A stretch of 64,000 nucleotides of DNA from Pararhizobium gei (GTDB lineage: Bacteria; Pseudomonadota; Alphaproteobacteria; Rhizobiales; Rhizobiaceae). The position numbers were made by a program, and so were the translations under genes. Location: assembly GCF_029223885.1 (NCBI RefSeq), contig NZ_CP119409.1, positions 3,958,501 through 4,022,500 of the forward strand, read 5' to 3'. This document shows, piece after piece, positions 29,944-38,263 of this stretch; position 1 is the first letter of the stretch, and each line of letters begins with the position of its first letter. The notes under the pieces were generated by a model. The model ran no database searches, was not told the origin of the DNA, and saw only the letters and a program-made list of their open reading frames with translations.

Positions 29944-30732
29944 ATGGAAAACCGACCAAAACTCGTTCTGCAAAACATATTGCAGAATTTCGGCGACGTC
30001 ATGGCCCTGTCGCCGACCAGTCTCGAGCTCAAGCCGGGCGAGTTCGTGTCCGTCGTCGGTCCTTCGGGCTGTGGCAAGAGCACCATGTTCAACATCATCG
30101 CCGGTGTTCTGCGCCCGACCGGCGGTCGCGTGCTGATCGACGGTCAGGACGTGACCGGTCGTTCGGGCCAAGTCGGCTACATGCTGCAGAAGGATCTGCT
30201 GCTGCCATGGCGCACCGTTCTCGACAACATCGTCCTTGGCGCAGTCCTGAAGGGGGGCGCCAGCCGCGCGCAGCGCGAAGAGGGCGTGGCGCTCGCCACC
30301 CGCTATGGGTTGGGTGAGTTCATCAACCACTATCCCGCCGCCCTGTCCGGCGGCATGCGGCAGCGCGTCGCCCTGATGCGCACGCTTGCCATGCACCGCG
30401 ACGTGATGCTTCTCGACGAACCCTTTGGCGCACTCGATTCCCAGACCCGGTTGTCGATGCAGCAATGGCTGCTCAGCGTCTGGAAGCACGAGAAACGGAC
30501 GATCATCTTTGTCACGCATGACATCGACGAAGCCATCTTCCTTGCAGACCGCGTCGTGGTCATGACCCCGAGACCAGGGCGGATCCATGAAATCATTCAC
30601 GTTCCCATCGAGCGGCCGAGACCGGTTTCCAGCCTGATCCAGCCTGAATTCGTCGCACTCAAGCAGCGGATTCTTGCCACCATCTACCAGAACGCACCAT
30701 CGGACACAGAGGAGGCCAGCATCCATGCCTGA
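29944..30732 (+). CDS. ABC transporter ATP-binding protein (SsuB/TauB type)
   Basis: Protein of 262 residues from ATG 29944; a GTG at 29917 overlapping the M24 stop is an alternative start. The domain is complete: Walker A GPSGCGKST, Q-loop MLQKDLLLPW, signature ALSGGMRQRVALMR, Walker B VMLLDEPFGALD and H-loop FVTHD. It energises the importer made with the NMT1-type binding protein and the permease that follows, whose start lies inside the last codons of this gene (8-base overlap). Confidence 0.92.
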   Translation: MENRPKLVLQNILQNFGDVMALSPTSLELKPGEFVSVVGPSGCGKSTMFNIIAGVLRPTGGRVLIDGQDVTGRSGQVGYMLQKDLLLPWRTVLDNIVLGAVLKGGASRAQREEGVALATRYGLGEFINHYPAALSGGMRQRVALMRTLAMHRDVMLLDEPFGALDSQTRLSMQQWLLSVWKHEKRTIIFVTHDIDEAIFLADRVVVMTPRPGRIHEIIHVPIERPRPVSSLIQPEFVALKQRILATIYQNAPSDTEEASIHA

Positions 30733-31537
30733 CAGGTCGGAAGACAGCGGATTGTTGCTGAGAATTGTCTACCCCGTCGTCGCGCTGATACTGGTCGTCG
30801 TACTGTGGGGTGCACTTGTCGAATATTATGACGTCCCGCGCTATGTCATGCCCTCGCCTCTGGAAGTAGCACAGCATATCGCCGGCGACTGGCGGGCATT
30901 GGTGAAAGGGTTCGGCGTCACCTTTCTCGAATTTCTGCTGGGCTTCACGATCGGCGCCAGCGCCGGTTTCGTCTTCGCGGTCATCATGGACATGTCGCGG
31001 CCCATCCGCGGCATTCTGTACCCGATCCTTATTCTCAGCCAGGCCATTCCGATCGTGGCGATTTCTGCCGCCCTGACGATCTGGCTGGGCTTCGGCCTGG
31101 CACCGAAGCTGGTGATCGTGGCGCTCGTCGTTTTCTTCCCCGTCGTGGTCAATGTGCTCGATGGTCTGGCTTCGGTGGACAAGGATGTGCTGAACCTGGT
31201 GCGATCCATGGGCGCATCCAAGTTCAGCATTTTCCGGAATGTGAAATTGCCGGCGACCTATTCTCCGCTGTTTTCCGCACTGAAGCTGTCGGCAACGTTC
31301 AGCGTCACCGGCGCCGTGATTGCAGAATGGACGGCGTCGACCAGCGGCGGTATCGGCGCCTATCTGCTGCAGGCAAATTCGCGCATGAACACGGCCGGCA
31401 CATTCGCCGCAATCACCTTCCTTGCGGCGCTCGGGATCGTCAGCTTTCTTCTGGTATTTGTTGTTGAATACGCGCTGACGCCCTGGAAGTCGTCTTCCAA
31501 GGCGCGACGCTGGTCACCGTCCTACTGGCGAGGCTGA
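30725..31537 (+). CDS. ABC transporter permease (SsuC/TauC type)
   Basis: Protein of 270 residues with six hydrophobic segments; GGAGG upstream of ATG 30725. The cytoplasmic EAA-like loop is in DVLNLVRSMGASKFSIFRNVKLPATYSPLFSALK split across a turn, followed by AVIAEWTASTSGGIGAYLLQ, both conserved in the SsuC/TauC permeases. It is the last gene of the carbamoylase-transporter operon. Confidence 0.92.
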   Translation: MPDRSEDSGLLLRIVYPVVALILVVVLWGALVEYYDVPRYVMPSPLEVAQHIAGDWRALVKGFGVTFLEFLLGFTIGASAGFVFAVIMDMSRPIRGILYPILILSQAIPIVAISAALTIWLGFGLAPKLVIVALVVFFPVVVNVLDGLASVDKDVLNLVRSMGASKFSIFRNVKLPATYSPLFSALKLSATFSVTGAVIAEWTASTSGGIGAYLLQANSRMNTAGTFAAITFLAALGIVSFLLVFVVEYALTPWKSSSKARRWSPSYWRG

Positions 31538-31633
31538 GGACGTCATCTCCATCTCTGCCGGGGCTGTTGCAAGCTTTCTCTCATCATCAAAATCCCTGCT
31601 GGGAGGTAATAAACCGTCCTTAAAAGGGAAAGA

Positions 31634-32656
31634 TCATTTTTTCTCGTTCGCCAGCGCCTCTTTTCGCCGGCGGGAAGGCAGCAGCGCTTTGAGACGGCTC
31701 CATATCGGCGAGATGACGGTGCTCGTAACCGGAATCGCGATCAAGCCGGCGATGATGCCGACGACACCTGCTGCGGCGGCCTCGACGATCCATCTCAGAA
31801 CGGAGCCCAAGGCAGGAAGGGCATGCGCCGCCATCTCGCCGGCATCATGGATCACGTGTGCAAGGCCGGCGATACCATAGCCTTCCAGGCCGTGAACAAG
31901 GATGCCGCCACCGACCCAGATCATTGCAGCCGTTCCCACGATGCCAAGTGCCTTCAGAAAATAGGGCATGCCGGTGACCAGTCCCCTACCGATCCAACGC
32001 AACATAGATCCGACCGGAGACGTCATCTGCAGACGCGCCAGCATCAGGCCCAGATCATCGGCCTTTACGATCAGCGCAACCCCGCCATAAACCATCACCG
32101 TTATGCCCAACCCGACTGCAGCAAGGATGAGTGCCTGCGTGACGATGCTGCCGGGCGCCAGCGCTCCGAGCGTGATCGCCATGATTTCAGCCGACAGGAT
32201 GAAATCCGTCTTGATCGCGCCGGCCACCTTCTCGTCTTCGAGCGACTGTGCATCGAGGCTTGGCGGTTTAAGTCCGGATTCATGGGCGTGGGCTGCATGC
32301 GGCAGCACGAGCCCGTAGACTTTTTCCACACCCTCGTAACAAAGATAGAGCCCGCCGATCATCAGCAGCGGCGTGATCGCCTGCGGTACAAAAAGGCTCA
32401 GGATAAGCGCTGCGGGTAGCAAAATCAGCAGTTTGTTTTTCAAGGAGCCGAGCGCAATCTTGCCGATGATCGGCAATTCCCGTGCAGCCAAGAAGCCGGT
32501 GACGTAGCGGGGCGTGACCGCCGCATCGTCAATAACGACGCCGGCCGCCTTTGCGCCAGCCTTCGCAGCCTGGCCGGCAATATCGTCGAGCGAGGCCGCG
32601 GCCACCTTCGCCAGTGCGGCGATATCGTCGAGAAGGGCGATCAGGCCAACACTCAT
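31634..32656 (-). CDS. DUF808 (YedI-like) membrane protein
   Basis: Protein of 340 residues beginning MSVGLIALLDDIAALAKVAAASLDDIAGQAAKAGAKAAGVV, the usual opening of the DUF808 family, followed by DDAAVTPRYVTGF and a run of eight or so TMs (for example ILLPAALILSLFVPQAITPLLMIGGLYLCYEG). E. coli YedI is the named member; molecular function is unknown. Convergent with the permease at 30725-31537, 96 bases apart. Monocistronic. Confidence 0.88.
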   Translation of the reverse strand: MSVGLIALLDDIAALAKVAAASLDDIAGQAAKAGAKAAGVVIDDAAVTPRYVTGFLAARELPIIGKIALGSLKNKLLILLPAALILSLFVPQAITPLLMIGGLYLCYEGVEKVYGLVLPHAAHAHESGLKPPSLDAQSLEDEKVAGAIKTDFILSAEIMAITLGALAPGSIVTQALILAAVGLGITVMVYGGVALIVKADDLGLMLARLQMTSPVGSMLRWIGRGLVTGMPYFLKALGIVGTAAMIWVGGGILVHGLEGYGIAGLAHVIHDAGEMAAHALPALGSVLRWIVEAAAAGVVGIIAGLIAIPVTSTVISPIWSRLKALLPSRRRKEALANEKK

Positions 32657-32892
32657 TGGAGCCTCCGTCGGTCAGACAGGTTACGCGGCGGAAAGACCCT
32701 GTCACCCAAGACCTTCAAGCGCGACATTGCATTCTCCGCCTGGAAGATGCCATGCACGCATTGCAACGGCAACCGCCTTTGTGCCTCGGGCATCGGGCTA
32801 AGCGCATCCTCTGCACCGATCCCTGGATCGGGATCTGTGCCCGCCGATGGAAGCCGGCAGCACTACCCGTTTCCGGCAAACGACGATAGCAT

Positions 32893-33783
32893 TCAGTTCA
32901 GCAACCGGTTTTCCCGCAGGCGTGCCGCTGCCATATCCACGAAGGCGCGCACCTTGGCGGGCGCTTGCCGCCCCTCGGGGTGGAGAAGATGGATGGGTAT
33001 CGGCGGCTCTTCGAAATCGCTCAGAACGATCTGCAACTCCCCCGCAAGCAGGGCCGGACCGATCTGATAGTGCAGAGCCCTGGTCAATCCCCAGCCTGTA
33101 CGCGCCAGTGTTATCGCCGCCTCATTGGTATTGCACTGCAGGACCGGCTCGATCGTCACTCGGTGGTCGTCAGCGAACCGCCATTCCGGCGACGCCCAAG
33201 CGCTTGTCGAGGCCGCGATTCGATGATTTTTGAGGTCTGCCGGGGTCAGTGGAACGCCATGGCTTTCCAGATAGCCCGGAGATCCGCATATAACGTGCCG
33301 GACCGTCCCGACTTTGACAGCAGTGAAGCCTGAATCCGGCAGATGGCCGATGCGAACCGCGACATCCACGCCTTCTTCGACGATGTTGACCGGACGATCG
33401 ATAAACAGCGTCCTTGCCTGCATGGCCGGATAGGTTTTCAGGAACTCGGTGACGACGGGCAGCACATACATCTGTCCGAAAAGCACCGACGCCGTGACGG
33501 ACAGTCTCCCGCTCGGTTTGGCGTAGGAGCCACCGGCCGCGGCTTCCGCTTCTGCTATATCCGCCAATATACGGCGGCAATCCTCGAAATACCGTGTGCC
33601 CGCTTCCGTCAGCTTGACCGAGCGTGTCGTGCGAACAAACAGGCGGGCGCCGATGAGATCTTCAAGGGCCGCAACCGCGCGCGTGACGGCCGGCGCGCTC
33701 ATATGCATATGGCGCGCGGCCTCCGCAAAGCTCCCCGTCTCCGCAACCCTTGCAAAGACCCGCATCGCCTGCCATCGATCCAT
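32893..33783 (-). CDS. LysR family transcriptional regulator
   Basis: Protein of 296 residues from ATG 33783, which sits behind GGGGA; a GTG at 33801 would overlap the preceding gene. The N-terminal winged helix (MRVFARVAETGSFAEAARHMHMSAPAVTRAVAALEDLIGARLF split over two helices) covers residues 5-60, followed by a type-2 periplasmic-binding-like effector domain. It is the last gene of a five-gene minus-strand operon, 14 bases after its neighbour, not divergent from its targets as LysR genes usually are. Confidence 0.93.
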   Translation of the reverse strand: MDRWQAMRVFARVAETGSFAEAARHMHMSAPAVTRAVAALEDLIGARLFVRTTRSVKLTEAGTRYFEDCRRILADIAEAEAAAGGSYAKPSGRLSVTASVLFGQMYVLPVVTEFLKTYPAMQARTLFIDRPVNIVEEGVDVAVRIGHLPDSGFTAVKVGTVRHVICGSPGYLESHGVPLTPADLKNHRIAASTSAWASPEWRFADDHRVTIEPVLQCNTNEAAITLARTGWGLTRALHYQIGPALLAGELQIVLSDFEEPPIPIHLLHPEGRQAPAKVRAFVDMAAARLRENRLLN

Positions 33784-33797
33784 TCCATTCCCCGAAA

Positions 33798-34226
33798 TCA
33801 CACGAGCCGAGCCGAGCGTGAATAGCCGTTTGTATCAATCCCGAAACGCATCTCGCAAGACTGTTTCGAGATTGACTGCAATGATACCAGACACTGCCGC
33901 GCAGGCTTATGCGGATTTCGGACTTGATGGGTCCGTGTATATGATGCGGCCAGTGTCTCGATCTGCACGCAGGCATCCGCGTCGATGCCGGCTTTGCGAG
34001 CGCACTCACGGTGTTCGTCGTCAGGCACGAGCGCCAAGGCAACCGCCTTGGATAGCTGGAAGTCGAAGCTTGAGCCGCTGCGCGCCATGTCGATCTCAGC
34101 TCCGGTCATCCCGAGCGCGCTTGCATCTTCTTCCTGCCGATGGTTGAAAGATCGCTCACCGCTTGAAGCCGTGAGCGCGAGTTCGATCGCCAGCCGTGCT
34201 CTCGCGTCGAGTTTGAATCCTGTCAT
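33798..34226 (-). CDS. AhpD/carboxymuconolactone-decarboxylase-like protein lacking the Cys pair
   Basis: Protein of 142 residues. The central part (RLAIELALTASSGERSFNHRQEEDASALGMTGAEIDMARSGSS spread over residues 11-53) resembles an AhpD-like carboxymuconolactone decarboxylase domain in which the usual GCxxCxxH reads G23-E-R-S-F-N-H29, so both redox cysteines are gone. The last 45 residues (after AASYTR) have no family look and may be read-through of an older, shorter gene. Starts 28 bases after the DUF1348 gene and ends 14 bases before the LysR gene. Redox catalysis seems unlikely. Confidence 0.6.
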   Translation of the reverse strand: MTGFKLDARARLAIELALTASSGERSFNHRQEEDASALGMTGAEIDMARSGSSFDFQLSKAVALALVPDDEHRECARKAGIDADACVQIETLAASYTRTHQVRNPHKPARQCLVSLQSISKQSCEMRFGIDTNGYSRSARLV

Positions 34227-34254
34227 GGCGATACGTCCCCAAAATGCATCCGGG

Positions 34255-34719
34255 TCAGAAACCGCACTCACTGAGCCCCGGATGATTGTCCGGCCGGCGT
34301 CCGAGCGGCCAGCGGAACTTGCGGTCCGCTTCGAAAATCGGCTGCTCGTTGATACTGGCGTGGCGCGCCCGCATCAGCCCGTCTGCGGCAAACTCCCAGT
34401 TTTCGTTGTCATAGGCGCGAAACCATTGACCGCTGTCGTCGTGATACTCGTAAGCATAACGAACGGCGATGCGGTTGCCCTGGAAGGCCCAAAGCTCTTT
34501 GATCAGACGGTAATCAAGCTCGCGGTTCCATTTGCGCCCCAGAAAGGCTTCGGCCTCGGCGCGGCCGTTCAGAAACTCGGCGCGGTTGCGCCAGCGCGTA
34601 TTGACGGTATAGGCCAGCGCCACTCTGGCGGCATCACGGCTGTTCCAGCCATCTTCCGCAAGACGGACCTTGTCGATGGCGGTCTGTTCGTTGAACGGAG
34701 GAAGGGGCGGACGGGACAT
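34255..34719 (-). CDS. DUF1348 (NTF2-like) protein
   Basis: Protein of 154 residues, a single NTF2-like cone fold. The block [24 protein letters not shown], then [30 protein letters not shown] and the closing HASINEQPI are characteristic of DUF1348. Members lie beside oxidoreductases in many proteobacteria; function is unknown. It starts 26 bases after the stop of the PNPOx/2Fe-2S fusion, within the GST-to-LysR operon. Confidence 0.88.
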   Translation of the reverse strand: MSRPPLPPFNEQTAIDKVRLAEDGWNSRDAARVALAYTVNTRWRNRAEFLNGRAEAEAFLGRKWNRELDYRLIKELWAFQGNRIAVRYAYEYHDDSGQWFRAYDNENWEFAADGLMRARHASINEQPIFEADRKFRWPLGRRPDNHPGLSECGF

Positions 34720-34745
34720 GGTTCAATTCCTTATGGTGGGAAGGC

Positions 34746-36812
34746 CTAGAGTTCGAGTTGAATACGGTTCTCATCATCAGTCTCCTGCTCGGCCGGCACC
34801 GCCGAGCACAGCAAGACCTCGTCCTCGGCGATCGCCGCCGTCGGCTCCTTGATATAGGTGACCGCGCCTTGGACGAGCTTTGTGCGGCATGTTCCGCAAC
34901 TGCCTTCCCGGCAACTGAATTCCGGGTTCAAGCCCCGCGCTTCCGCGAGCTCCAGCAGCGTGCCGGAGCCAGGCGTCCAGCGCGCCTCCTTCAGCGAGGT
35001 CATGAAGGCGACCGCGACAGGCTTCGTGGATGGCGGCCGGCGGGCCGGCGCACCCACGCCGGCATCGGGCGTTCTTGTCAACGACGATGGGCCGAATGTT
35101 TCCGCGTGGATGCGGCTGTCACGGATGTTGTAGCCTCGCAATCCGTCATACAGCGACTGGGTAAACTGTGTCGGACCGCAGAGATAGAAGTCATAGTCGT
35201 TGAACGGCAGGTAGCGGGAAAGCAGCGCCATGTCGATGCGCCCTGCGGCTTCATAGTCGATACCCTGTCGGGCGTCGCCAACGTCGCTCAAAACCCGGAT
35301 GAGCCTGATGGCGCCCTGCCCCGCGCTGACAAGCTCGGCAATTTCCCTGTCGAACGGCCGCTCATGTCTGGTTCGGGCAGCCTGAAAAAGCACGACCGGC
35401 CGGATGCGCTGCTTGCGAAGCCCCTCGTAGACCACATGGCGCAGCATGGCGAGCAAGGGTGTAATCCCCACCCCGCCGGCAAGCAGGACAGTTGGCCGGC
35501 TGAGACCCGCGTCGATGGTGAAGTCGCCGGCCGGCGCCCGCGCTTCGATCGTGTTGCCAACGCGAATATGATCATGAAGGTGCTGCGACACCGAGCCATC
35601 GCGCTTGACGCTGATGCGATAGATTCCATCCGAGGGAGCGGACGACAAAGTGTAGGTCCGGATGACAGGCTTGTCTGAGCCAGGCAAGGTCACGCGGATC
35701 GGCAGATGCTGCCCGGCAAGGTGCGGCAGCAAGCCGGCACCGTCGCCAGGCTGCAGGTGAAACGAGCGTATCGAGGGACTTTCCTCAACGATCTTTGTTA
35801 CCTTCAGGATACGCCATTGTTTGGCAAGCCCCGCAGCGCGCAGCCGATCGGCGGCCTGAGCCCAGTCGCCGGTCATCAACGAATTGGCAGACCAGCCATC
35901 TTCCCGCAAAGTCCAGCGCAGTGCCAAGGCATTGCGTCGGCGAACGATCCGGCGAGCCTTGAACTTCCAGAGCCGTTCAGCGCCCTGAAAGGCTGCAATC
36001 TCCGGCGAATCCAGGATTACCTCGGCATCACCCGTCATCTGCAGCATGTCGCCATTTGCATAATCGACAAAGAGAAGCCCGGCCTTGCCATTCAAAAAGA
36101 TATTGCCGAGCGTTGAAAAAAACAGGTTTCCATCAAAGTCCGGAATTGTCAGCGTCCCATCGTCGGCAACCCGAACAAAGCCTGCCTTGCCGCCGCGATG
36201 CGACACATCGACCTGGCGTCGATCTTCGCGATCGACATAGGACGCGACGAAAAATGTATCCGCCGCCGCAATCATCGAGCATGCAGCACCATCGAGTGCG
36301 GCCATTTCCTCAATGGCACCATCAAATGGCGCACCTGGATCGCGGACAAATTCGAAGTCGCGCAACTGAATATAGCGCGGACAATTGCCAAAACTCTGAT
36401 CGACATCGACTCGCAATCCCCTTTCCGTTCTTGAGACGATACCGTTCATGCGATTGCGGCGGCGGGTATGCATCTCCATGCCGAGGAGACCGATGGGTTG
36501 CCCCCGCGAAATCCCCTCGCTCGCGGGATCGCTGGCATCGACGTTCACCGCAAGATCAAGCACGGTTGGGGACGGAGAGGACAGGAAGCCGGAGCGCCCC
36601 TCGAGAACCGTCGCCCAAGCATCGCCATGATCATCGACGCTGCCCAGCAGGATGAATGGCAGCTGTGCATAGAAATCGCGGTGTTGATCGGGCATGAAGT
36701 CACGGATCACACGCTGGCCAACGGAGGCCATGCGCTCGGCAACGCCGACCTTTTCCTGAAGATAGGTTTCACCCTCATGCCAGACCGGCAGCGCCGTCAA
36801 TGTCTCGCTCAT
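34746..36812 (-). CDS. PNPOx-like / ferredoxin-NAD(P) reductase / 2Fe-2S fusion oxidoreductase
   Basis: A 688-residue multidomain flavoprotein, start ATG 36812 behind GAGGGA. Domains in order: two split-barrel pyridoxamine-5-phosphate-oxidase-like units (about 40-160 and 175-300), an FAD-binding barrel with R385-TYTLSS (about 335-435), an NAD(P)-binding Rossmann domain with G446-GVGITP (about 440-560), and a C-terminal plant-type 2Fe-2S ferredoxin with C634, C639, C642 and C669. Electrons should run from NAD(P)H via FAD to the iron-sulfur cluster; the acceptor bound by the N-terminal flavin barrels is unknown. Cytosolic. Second gene of the operon, 25 bases after GST. Confidence 0.9.
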   Translation of the reverse strand: MSETLTALPVWHEGETYLQEKVGVAERMASVGQRVIRDFMPDQHRDFYAQLPFILLGSVDDHGDAWATVLEGRSGFLSSPSPTVLDLAVNVDASDPASEGISRGQPIGLLGMEMHTRRRNRMNGIVSRTERGLRVDVDQSFGNCPRYIQLRDFEFVRDPGAPFDGAIEEMAALDGAACSMIAAADTFFVASYVDREDRRQVDVSHRGGKAGFVRVADDGTLTIPDFDGNLFFSTLGNIFLNGKAGLLFVDYANGDMLQMTGDAEVILDSPEIAAFQGAERLWKFKARRIVRRRNALALRWTLREDGWSANSLMTGDWAQAADRLRAAGLAKQWRILKVTKIVEESPSIRSFHLQPGDGAGLLPHLAGQHLPIRVTLPGSDKPVIRTYTLSSAPSDGIYRISVKRDGSVSQHLHDHIRVGNTIEARAPAGDFTIDAGLSRPTVLLAGGVGITPLLAMLRHVVYEGLRKQRIRPVVLFQAARTRHERPFDREIAELVSAGQGAIRLIRVLSDVGDARQGIDYEAAGRIDMALLSRYLPFNDYDFYLCGPTQFTQSLYDGLRGYNIRDSRIHAETFGPSSLTRTPDAGVGAPARRPPSTKPVAVAFMTSLKEARWTPGSGTLLELAEARGLNPEFSCREGSCGTCRTKLVQGAVTYIKEPTAAIAEDEVLLCSAVPAEQETDDENRIQLEL

Positions 36813-36837
36813 TTGGCGTCCCTCGAAAACACGTTGA

Positions 36838-37449
36838 TCAGGCGGCAAGGCCTACCCGCGTCTGGACAAACGGCACGAAGCCCGGCAGCGCTTCGATCCG
36901 ATGTAGAAAAGCGTTGACTGCAGGATAGGCGGAAAGATCGACATTTCCTTCCGGCGCCCGCGCCACATAGCTGTAGATGGCGACATCCGCGATCGTCGGC
37001 CGGTCGCCGACGAGCCAGTCGTGATCCGCAAGTTGGCATTCGAGCTTTTTGAGCAGACCATGCGCACGGCCGATGACCTCCTCAGCATTGAACTTGGCAC
37101 CAAACACGGTAATCAGTCGCGCGGCGGCCGGACCATAGGCCACTTCACCGGCGGCGACCGACAGCCAGCGTTGGACAGCGGCCGAACCCTGGGCGTCTTC
37201 AGGAAGCCAGTCGGTGCGCGCCGCTTTCTTGGCGAGATAGACCAGGATGGCGTTCGAGTCGGAAACGACAACCCCGTCATCCTCCAGCACCGGCACCTGC
37301 CCGAGCGGGTTCAGTTTCAGAAATTCCGGCGTCTTGTGCGCGCCTGCCTTCAGGTCAATTTCAACCAGTTCGTGGGGCAAGCCGAGCAGTGAAATGAACA
37401 GGCAGGCCCGGTGCGAGTGACCTGACAAAGAATGGTGATAAAGCTTCAT
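36838..37449 (-). CDS. Glutathione S-transferase family protein
   Basis: Protein of 203 residues. N-terminal thioredoxin-like domain: [26 protein letters not shown] with a conserved Ser/His entry and [27 protein letters not shown] (cis-Pro and glutathione-binding Ser), then an all-helical domain with [22 protein letters not shown]. Conjugates or reduces electrophiles using glutathione. First gene of the five-gene minus-strand operon; with the flavin reductase it suggests detoxification of an electrophile, possibly a quinone or nitro compound. Confidence 0.92.
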   Translation of the reverse strand: MKLYHHSLSGHSHRACLFISLLGLPHELVEIDLKAGAHKTPEFLKLNPLGQVPVLEDDGVVVSDSNAILVYLAKKAARTDWLPEDAQGSAAVQRWLSVAAGEVAYGPAAARLITVFGAKFNAEEVIGRAHGLLKKLECQLADHDWLVGDRPTIADVAIYSYVARAPEGNVDLSAYPAVNAFLHRIEALPGFVPFVQTRVGLAA

Positions 37450-37868
37450 TGTGCGCTCCCGCGAAATCCCGGCCGGGTCCATTCCCGATCCGTGTCCCGA
37501 AGGTGCTACACTTCTTAGTTCGGGAGAATGTCCGACATGGACAGTTCATAATTCCAGATCACGCAACAATACCCGAAAGCCGATACTGCCACAGGTTCGA
37601 CATTGCGCGACGCGCAGCAGCGGCGTGGTCCCGTTTCAAGGGTATCCGCAGGAAGAGGTTCTGAATTTTAAATGCCAGCGTCCAACCTGGCCCTTCCGGA
37701 TCAGTTGCCTTCAACTGTTGCAGAAAGGGTCAGCGAACAGGTCCCGTTCGCAGGCCAAATGCGGTCCTGTCGCTGCTTTTGCGTGTTGACTGTTGATGAG
37801 CAGGTGATCGCGGTGTAAAAGTTCACCGCGGAGTCACATGACTGCGCGAATTTTATAGAGGAACCGAC
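37450..37868. other. Divergent intergenic region between the GST operon and the cold-shock gene
   Basis: 419 bases with promoters for the GST operon (minus) and the cold-shock gene (plus). No gene is visible. The part nearest the cold-shock gene holds a stable hairpin (37809-37830) and the AT-rich GAATTTTATAGAGGAA ribosome-binding region, in keeping with a long csp leader. Confidence 0.6.
37809..37830 (+). promoter_or_regulatory. Leader hairpin upstream of the cold-shock gene
   Basis: Perfect 7-bp GC-rich stem CGCGGTG (37809-37815) / CACCGCG (37824-37830) with an 8-base loop TAAAAGTT, 38 bases before the start codon. It may be part of a temperature-responsive csp leader; it is not followed by a T run, so it is not a terminator. 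Confidence 0.45.
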
Positions 37869-38072
37869 ATGCCGACTGGTACAGTGAAATTTTTCAACGA
37901 CGACAAGGGTTTTGGCTTCATTACGCCGGAAAACGGGGGAACGGATGTCTTCGTTCATGTGTCATCCTTGCAGCAAGGCGGCTCACTTAGAGAAGGCGAC
38001 AAGGTCAGCTTCGAAATTGGCCAGGACCGCAAGACCGGCAAGTCGAAGGCCGAGAACGTCAGCGTTCTCTAA
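37869..38072 (+). CDS. Cold-shock protein (CspA family)
   Basis: Protein of 67 residues, one OB-fold cold-shock domain. RNP1 KGFGFITPE and RNP2 DVFVHVSSL are present, with the N-terminal [10 protein letters not shown]. It binds single-stranded nucleic acid and melts RNA secondary structure; whether it is cold-induced cannot be read from the coding region. AGAGGAAC precedes the ATG. A long leader with a hairpin precedes it and a terminator follows. Confidence 0.96.
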   Translation: MPTGTVKFFNDDKGFGFITPENGGTDVFVHVSSLQQGGSLREGDKVSFEIGQDRKTGKSKAENVSVL

Positions 38073-38080
38073 AGAAACAC

Positions 38081-38121
38081 AGCGTGTCACCCTGCCTGCG
38101 AGGGCAGGTTGAACGCTTTTT
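38081..38121 (+). terminator. Terminator after the cold-shock gene
   Basis: Two-part stem: outer AGCGT (38081-38085) with ACGCT (38113-38117), inner CCTGCC (38091-38096) with GGCAGG (38103-38108), small internal loops between them, then five T (38117-38121). Confidence 0.7.
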
Positions 38122-38263
38122 CTATCGCCGGCCTCGTTTAGAATTCGGAGCTCTCCATTCAAACGATCGGTGTGCGGCGGTGTGCACCAACTCTTGGGAT
38201 TGCCATGAACCTGTGCTTCGCACGCGTCTGGCCAAGTGCGCCAATCATCCGCAGGATCGGGAT

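Noticed and set aside
33798..34271. Longer start for the AhpD-like gene at 34271
   Set aside because: It would overlap the DUF1348 coding end; ATG 34226 leaves a normal 28-base gap.
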